Shown one piece after another: positions 59,118-64,000 of a DNA stretch of 64,000 nucleotides. Position numbers and translations under genes: made by a program. The notes below the pieces were generated by a model. It saw only the letters and a list, made by a program, of their open reading frames with translations. It searched no databases and was not told the origin of the DNA. Origin of the DNA: Nocardia sp. CC227C (lineage in GTDB: Bacteria; Actinomycetota; Actinomycetes; Mycobacteriales; Mycobacteriaceae); NCBI RefSeq assembly GCF_030767025.1, contig NZ_JASITE010000002.1:62001-126000 (forward strand), written 5' to 3'. Each line of letters starts with the position of its first letter. Within the stretch, counting starts at the first letter, position 1.

Positions 59118-60776
59118 TCAGCCCGCGCCCAGCACCCGGTAGAGCCGCCAATCCGGTTCGCTCGCACCGTCGGCCGGTATCTCCAGCTCCAATGTCGCTA
59201 TCTGCGCGCCGTTCTCGAACATGGTGGGGTACCTGCGGTTCACCGCGTCCGACACGCCACGCCCGGTCGGCGGCACCGCCAGGATGTAGCGCACCCCGCG
59301 TTCGGCGGGCCGGTTCAGGATGCGCACGAAATCGCGGTCGGACGGCACCACGAACTGGTCGGGCCGCTCCGAGGCGACCACTACGGAGAAGCCGTACAAA
59401 GTATCCATGAGAACCGCGCCGGGCGGCAGTCCCAGCGAGTCCAGATAGCGCGCGAGCTTGCGCCCCGTGGTGAAGGTCGCGGCGATCCGACGCTGATCGG
59501 CGTGACGCTCGGAGGCATTGTCCGGCTGCGGGAACAGCGCCGCGCCCAGCGCGTACTCCTGCACGGCCAAGCGCGAGCTGTTCATGCCGAGCGTGGTCAG
59601 CGGCAGCGCGGCCGCCAATACCAGGACGGCGGCCACCGGCACGCCGACCGGCACCGAGCGCGGAGTCGCCACGGCCGTCGCGTGCTCGCCGAGACGGCGG
59701 CTGGGCGGTTGTCCGCGGGCGGGCGCGAGCAGCAGCGTCAGCACGGCCGCCAGCGGTATCGCGGCTATGTAGAAACGCAAGAACGCGAAGGTGGAACCTG
59801 TTGCGTAGCTGAGGGTTTGAAAGGCCAGCACGGCACCGCACAGCAGCATGGGCACCAGCACCTGGAGATCGCGGCGACGAATTCCCAGGGCTCCGGCCAT
59901 CGGCACCAGCAGCGGCAGCGCCGGACCGAGTACCAGCATCGCGGCGATCGAATACTCCAGCGCCGCTGTCGAATCGCCCGCGGCGGTCGCGCCGGACTGC
60001 TCCAGAATGGCGGTGTTGCCGTACTGCGAGGTGAACTGCTGAAATGCCTGACCGGTGATCAGCCAACTGGTGGCCGCCCACACGAAGAAGGCCAGCGCCA
60101 CCGGCGCGAGCACCAGACACACATCCATGGCCGTCGCCCACCAGCGCCGGGCCTCGCCGCGCCGCCGCCACAGCGTGCACGCGGCGACGAACGCACCGGC
60201 GGCCGCGGCCGGGGCGAGCGCGTCGTAGCGGGTCAGATAGCCCAGGCCGAGGGCGATGCCGCAGGCGGTCAGATCGTGCGCGCCGTCGGTGCGCACCCAG
60301 CGCATGAGCCGTCGGATCGCCCAGCACAGGCAGAACAGAAACAGCGCCTCGCTCATCCCGTTGCCGCCGTAGAACAGGATCATCGGATTGAGTGCGAACA
60401 GCACCGTCACCGCGCGGGTGAGCCACGCGGGCGCGCCCCGATCGGTGCCGATGCCGTAGACGGTGGTCACCGCACCGCCCATGAACAGCGCGGTCATGAG
60501 CACCCCGGACAGGCCCCAGGTGGTCAGGCCGGGCAGCAGCGGGGAGAGCGCCACCGCGGGCAGCTGCGCCAGCGCGGTGAGCGGGGTGAAGACGAAGCCG
60601 ATGGCCGACAGGTGCGGATCGCGGCTGAACAGCGCGGCCTGGGCGGCCGAAACCCGGCTGAGCGCGTCGCCCATCAGATAGCCGTGGCCGGCCGTCACCA
60701 GCCACCCGGTGATCAGGTACAGCAGGCTCGTGGCGACGAAGACCGCCGACGCCGCGTGCGACCGCAGGCGTGTCAT
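59118..60776 (-). CDS. GT39/ArnT-like membrane glycosyltransferase
   Basis: This is a 552-residue polytopic protein with about 11 membrane helices followed by a soluble C-terminal domain of ~150 residues. It resembles GT-C enzymes (PMT/ArnT-like), which use polyprenyl-phosphate sugars. Early loops show LMGDALSRVSAAQAALFSRD with an acidic residue where these enzymes place the catalytic Asp, and NPMILFYGGNGMSEALFLF follows. The ATG overlaps the stop of the GT2 gene (ATGA). Open frames extending upstream to 61544 are shadows. It is probably the last gene of a polysaccharide-assembly operon. Confidence 0.75.
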   Translation of the reverse strand: MTRLRSHAASAVFVATSLLYLITGWLVTAGHGYLMGDALSRVSAAQAALFSRDPHLSAIGFVFTPLTALAQLPAVALSPLLPGLTTWGLSGVLMTALFMGGAVTTVYGIGTDRGAPAWLTRAVTVLFALNPMILFYGGNGMSEALFLFCLCWAIRRLMRWVRTDGAHDLTACGIALGLGYLTRYDALAPAAAAGAFVAACTLWRRRGEARRWWATAMDVCLVLAPVALAFFVWAATSWLITGQAFQQFTSQYGNTAILEQSGATAAGDSTAALEYSIAAMLVLGPALPLLVPMAGALGIRRRDLQVLVPMLLCGAVLAFQTLSYATGSTFAFLRFYIAAIPLAAVLTLLLAPARGQPPSRRLGEHATAVATPRSVPVGVPVAAVLVLAAALPLTTLGMNSSRLAVQEYALGAALFPQPDNASERHADQRRIAATFTTGRKLARYLDSLGLPPGAVLMDTLYGFSVVVASERPDQFVVPSDRDFVRILNRPAERGVRYILAVPPTGRGVSDAVNRRYPTMFENGAQIATLELEIPADGASEPDWRLYRVLGAG

Positions 60777-62236
60777 GCGTTCTTCTCCGCCGTACCGAGA
60801 CCGTGAAAGGTCTTCTCCCAGTACGACGGATTGCGCAACAGCTGCCAGCAGCCCTTGGTCGCGGCGATACTCATCAGCAGCCAGTACGCCGGTGAGGTCA
60901 GGCAGGCGAGCAGCAGATCGGGGCGGTCGTTCTCCCGGCAGGCGAGCAGGTTCATGTAGATGGTCGCGGCATTGCCGAGCACCAGCGCGACCAGGGCCGG
61001 GAAGTAGACGGCGGCCGGGAACAGCTGCTCGATCACCGAGGGCTGACCCAGAATCCACGCCAGGCTCATCGCCCAGAACACCAGGTTCAGGCAGGCGATG
61101 ATCGGCGTGCCCGCCAGAAACAGCGTGAAACGTAGGAAGGCGACGGTCCCGATCTGCCGCCACAGCCGCACCGGACGGCGGGTGTGCACCAGCCAGCTCT
61201 GCAAATAGCCCTTGTACCATCGAGAACGCTGCCGAATCCAGTTGATCGGGTCGGGATTGGCCTCCTCCAGCGTGGTGGAGTCGATGACCGCGGTGGCGTA
61301 GCCGCGGGCCGCGATGCGCACGCCGAGGTCGGCGTCCTCGGTGACGTTGTAGGGATCCCACGCCCCGATGGCGGTAACCACGTCGCGTTTGAAGTGATTC
61401 GAGGTGCCGCCCAGGGGAATCGGGGCGGAACTGCGCATCAGGCCGGGCAGCAGATAGCCGAACCACAGCCCGTAGTCCATGGTGAACCAGGCGGTGAGCA
61501 GATTCTGCCGGGCATTGTGGAAGGCCAGCTTGGCCTGTACGCACACCACCGTGGACGGCAGTTCCCGGAAGGCGGCGACCACGCGGCGCAGTTGCAGCGG
61601 ATCCGGGATGTCCTCGGCGTCATAGATGGTGACGATGTCGCCGGTGGCACGGCGCAATCCATAGTTGCACGCCTTCGGCTTGGTGCGCGGATCGGCGGCC
61701 GGTACCAGCACGATGGTGATGTGTTCGGCTCCGCCCGAACCGATTCCAGCCGCCCGAGCCGCCGCGATGGTGGGTTCGTCGTCCTCCTCCAGGAGCAGCA
61801 GCACCTGCATCCGGTCACGCGGGTACTCGATGGACTCCAGCGCGGCGACGAGATCGCCGACCACCTCCGGTTCGCCGTAGGCGGGCACCAGAATGGTGTA
61901 GGGCGGCAGTTCATCGGCGGGCAATGCGCGGGCGCGGGCGTCGTCGACGGTCATGATGGCGTCGCGGGCCATCCCGCGGGTGAAGATCAGCACCCGGTCA
62001 CCCAGTACCGCGAGATACCCCAGCGTGCACAGTGCCACCAGCACCGTGCCGGTGACGAGCGGGAACAACACCGCGCACACCGCGACCGCCAGCACCAGCG
62101 CGAGGAATGCCGCGCGCTGCCACGGCAGGAACGCCACCGCGGCCGAGGCCAGCGGATCCGACTCACGCAACCCGTGCACCGCCGCGTGCAGGGCCGCGGC
62201 CTTGAACTCCGGGGATTCCGGATCGACGGCGGTCAT
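60773..62236 (-). CDS. Processive GT2 glycosyltransferase (BcsA/hyaluronan-synthase-like)
   Basis: This is a 487-residue membrane-embedded family 2 glycosyltransferase. Two N-terminal helices precede a cytoplasmic GT-A domain with TILVPAYGEPEVVGDLVAAL, the DxD-like YDAEDIPDP (near 208), the TED base in YNVTEDADLG (near 297) and QRSRWYKGYLQ (near 337), the Q-x-x-RW motif of processive enzymes. Three to four C-terminal helices would form the export channel. It should polymerise and translocate a beta-linked glycan. A PilZ domain is absent. It overlaps both neighbours by 4 bp, so the operon is tightly coupled. Confidence 0.9.
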   Translation of the reverse strand: MTAVDPESPEFKAAALHAAVHGLRESDPLASAAVAFLPWQRAAFLALVLAVAVCAVLFPLVTGTVLVALCTLGYLAVLGDRVLIFTRGMARDAIMTVDDARARALPADELPPYTILVPAYGEPEVVGDLVAALESIEYPRDRMQVLLLLEEDDEPTIAAARAAGIGSGGAEHITIVLVPAADPRTKPKACNYGLRRATGDIVTIYDAEDIPDPLQLRRVVAAFRELPSTVVCVQAKLAFHNARQNLLTAWFTMDYGLWFGYLLPGLMRSSAPIPLGGTSNHFKRDVVTAIGAWDPYNVTEDADLGVRIAARGYATAVIDSTTLEEANPDPINWIRQRSRWYKGYLQSWLVHTRRPVRLWRQIGTVAFLRFTLFLAGTPIIACLNLVFWAMSLAWILGQPSVIEQLFPAAVYFPALVALVLGNAATIYMNLLACRENDRPDLLLACLTSPAYWLLMSIAATKGCWQLLRNPSYWEKTFHGLGTAEKNA

Positions 62237-63717
62237 GACGTTCTCGCCCCCACCATGGCTCGGGCGACCGTGGTCAGCAGGTCCTCGTCCTTGGGGGCCA
62301 GGTCGGCCTCGACGGCATACGAATGACTGTCCAGGACAACGGCATTGCCGCGGAACAGCTGATTCGTGAGGTTGCCCAGGTAGGCGGTGAAATGGGGTTG
62401 CAGCGGCGGGAATTCCGCGTCGGACAGGTGATTGTCGGCGGCGATGAGGGCGATCCGTTCCGATCCGCCCGCGCCACTCCAGTTCCAGCTCAGCCAGGTC
62501 CAGCTCAGCAGCCTGCGGTCGTCCAGCACGACATTGAGCCGGGCGGTGACACCGTGGCCCAGATCGATGAAGGTGGGTGGACTGATCCGCGGCTGCTGGA
62601 GGCGGTACAGCACGAACTCCGGGACATTGTTGATGCTGTACGGATCTTCACCGCGCACCGTATCCACTACGACGCGACGGCGGCGGGATTCCTTGTCCCA
62701 GTTTGGATTGCCATGTTCTGCGCGAATCAACTGCCTGGTGAGCGTCGATTCCGAGCCCAGATAGCGTCGAGCCCAGGGATATTCGTCCTCACTGAGCAGT
62801 TGCCAGCCCGGCGGTACCGGGTGCGACCCCATGATGGTGAGCCCGGCGACCTCCGGCGATTCGATGCCGTAATCCTCGTACACCGGAATCAGAGCCAATA
62901 CCGCCGCGCCGGATACGACGAGCGCCAGCGCCCCGTACGACTGTCCGGCCGTCAGCGCGGCCAGCGGCCGGTCCAACGGCTCGAGCGTCCCGCCGCGCCA
63001 CTGGTACAGGTACATCACCGCACAGGCCGCACTCAGGCCGGTCACCGACGGCACGGCCTGGTAGACGATGCCCCGGGCGGCGGGCAGGGCGGCGTGCAGC
63101 ACGAGCAGGCAGAGCCCGCCCACGGCGAGGGCGATGACGGCGGCTGCGCAGCCACGGGCCACGGTGCGCCCCGTCGCTATGGCCGCCGTCACGGCCGCGA
63201 TCAGGATCATGACCACCCCGGCGGCGATATCGCCGCCACCCAGGGCCGCGAGCGTCACACCGTAGACCAGCGGCGCGGCCCCGAACAGCAGTAGCCACAC
63301 CGGCCAGAACCGACAGGTCGGCCGCAGTCCGAACACCAGCACACAGGCGCTGAACAGGAACAACCACGCCGCCAGCACATCCAGGTGCAGCAGTTCGTAG
63401 TGGTAGCGGTAGCGACCCACCAGCAGACCCACCACCGCCATGGACAGGGCCACGCCGATCAGACCGACGATGACGTCGGTCTGCCGATCGTGGATCGGCA
63501 GCTCACCGCCTCGGCGCAGTGCGATGCCGATGGCCGCGAATCCCGCCAGCACGGGCATCAGCATCAGATAGCCCAGAAATGAGCCCCGCGCGATGTCCTC
63601 GGTGATCTCGAGCACCGTGCCCCGGAAGGCCACCACCACCGCCACGGCGATCAGCGTCCCCCGGGCGACCATCGCGGCAGCCGGATTCGACCGCCGTGCC
63701 GACACTTTCGCGTTCAT
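62233..63717 (-). CDS. Polytopic membrane protein with C-terminal extracytoplasmic domain (exosortase/EpsI-like?)
   Basis: This is a 494-residue protein. The first ~290 residues contain about nine hydrophobic helices (e.g. GYLMLMPVLAGFAAIGIAL and LLHLDVLAAWLFLFSACVLV). The last ~190 form a soluble domain (GWQLLSEDEYPWARRYLG, then NVVLDDRRLLSWTWLSWNW). This two-part design recalls exosortase EpsH fused to EpsI, common in exopolysaccharide loci, but the exosortase catalytic Cys motif is not recognisable, so it could instead be an inactive or unrelated assembly factor. It overlaps the GT2 gene by 4 bp and follows the BcsB-like gene by 1 bp. Confidence 0.6.
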   Translation of the reverse strand: MNAKVSARRSNPAAAMVARGTLIAVAVVVAFRGTVLEITEDIARGSFLGYLMLMPVLAGFAAIGIALRRGGELPIHDRQTDVIVGLIGVALSMAVVGLLVGRYRYHYELLHLDVLAAWLFLFSACVLVFGLRPTCRFWPVWLLLFGAAPLVYGVTLAALGGGDIAAGVVMILIAAVTAAIATGRTVARGCAAAVIALAVGGLCLLVLHAALPAARGIVYQAVPSVTGLSAACAVMYLYQWRGGTLEPLDRPLAALTAGQSYGALALVVSGAAVLALIPVYEDYGIESPEVAGLTIMGSHPVPPGWQLLSEDEYPWARRYLGSESTLTRQLIRAEHGNPNWDKESRRRRVVVDTVRGEDPYSINNVPEFVLYRLQQPRISPPTFIDLGHGVTARLNVVLDDRRLLSWTWLSWNWSGAGGSERIALIAADNHLSDAEFPPLQPHFTAYLGNLTNQLFRGNAVVLDSHSYAVEADLAPKDEDLLTTVARAMVGARTS

Positions 63718-63718
63718 G

Positions 63719-64000
63719 TCAGTGGTCGCGCCGACGCCGAGCCAGGATCAGCAGGCCCGCGACCAGACCCAGGGCGAGCACCACGGCTCCGACGATGGTC
63801 AGGATGCGGGCGACCGGAATATCGGCCGAGTCGCCGGGCCGGCCGACGATCACCTCGTGCGGATCGAAGTACTCCGGATCGCGATCGCCGGTCTGGTACA
63901 GCACATTCCCGGTGAGCCGGGACCAGCGGTCCGGATCGCCGTCCAGCCAGTCCAGTATGCGGTCCACCCGTTCGGGCTCCTCGGTGGAGGTGGCGACCAG
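63719..64000 (-). CDS. C-terminal end of a BcsB-like cellulose-synthase accessory protein (partial)
   Basis: Ninety-three residues are visible before the window edge. The segment RVDRILDWLDGDPDRWSRLT then GNVLYQTGDRD resembles the last part of BcsB-type accessory proteins, where a wLxxxxxWxxLxG pattern precedes a single C-terminal membrane helix. Here the helix is ILTIVGAVVLALGLVAGLLI followed by basic residues. A GTG at 63967 is probably internal. The position directly upstream of a GT2 synthase fits BcsB, which guides the emerging glycan. Only the end is seen, so the call is tentative. Confidence 0.5.
   Translation of the reverse strand: MVATSTEEPERVDRILDWLDGDPDRWSRLTGNVLYQTGDRDPEYFDPHEVIVGRPGDSADIPVARILTIVGAVVLALGLVAGLLILARRRRDH

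Overview
The window reads as chromosome of a high-GC, mycolic-acid-making actinobacterium, most likely Nocardia or a close relative. The evidence is a very GC-rich coding style, frequent GTG starts, an antigen-85/MPT51-type mycolyltransferase-like protein, an FprB-type ferredoxin-NADP reductase, an Rv3717-type cell-wall amidase, GT-C glycosyltransferases and many small exported proteins. I see no rRNA, tRNA, CRISPR array, insertion sequence or prophage. The species call is an inference from gene content.

Layout. 1-11.6 kb: the end of a short-chain dehydrogenase, then a minus-strand block in which two Hsp70-like ATPases bracket a diiron oxygenase and its FprB reductase, followed by a secreted amidase and an ECF sigma / exported protein / cytochrome-b561-like / Rieske operon. 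12-16.3 kb: a small secreted protein, an SDR, an orphan, and a two-gene vWA / ARPP-1-like module. 16.3-23.1 kb: a GAF/AAA/Fis regulator whose upstream region has a strong palindrome and a 21-bp hairpin, a GAF-LuxR regulator, and a translationally coupled pair of acyl-CoA synthetases. 23-31.6 kb: exported proteins, an MFS exporter, a flavin reductase, a zinc-ribbon membrane protein and a lone condensation-domain protein. 31.6-38.7 kb: an HxlR regulator divergent from alaA across a clear operator, a GT87 glycosyltransferase, the Dcp peptidase and the mycolyltransferase-like protein.

38.7-48 kb holds two divergent ABC transporters. The minus-strand one is a peptide/nickel-type system (lipoprotein, permease, then one polypeptide carrying the second permease and both ATPases). 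It lies behind a textbook cobalamin riboswitch, so it is probably a cobalt or corrinoid-related importer. The plus-strand one is a four-gene glycine betaine/choline osmoprotectant importer whose first gene appears to start with CTG. 48-57.8 kb: an exported protease-like hydrolase, a YbaB-family protein, PutP, an SLC13 carrier, a phytase-like esterase, and a DHA2 multidrug exporter divergent from a LysR regulator with two matching operator-like boxes. 58-64 kb: a probable exopolysaccharide locus (BcsB-like end, an exosortase-like membrane protein, a processive GT2, a GT39-like enzyme) convergent with a GH5-like lipoprotein.

The least ordinary parts are the riboswitch-controlled triple-fusion transporter, the vWA/ARPP-1 pair, the Hsp70-like/oxygenase neighbourhood, the ECF-Rieske operon and the polysaccharide locus. 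Coordinates come from direct reading; start sites are chosen by ribosome-binding sites and family alignment from memory. No database search was possible.
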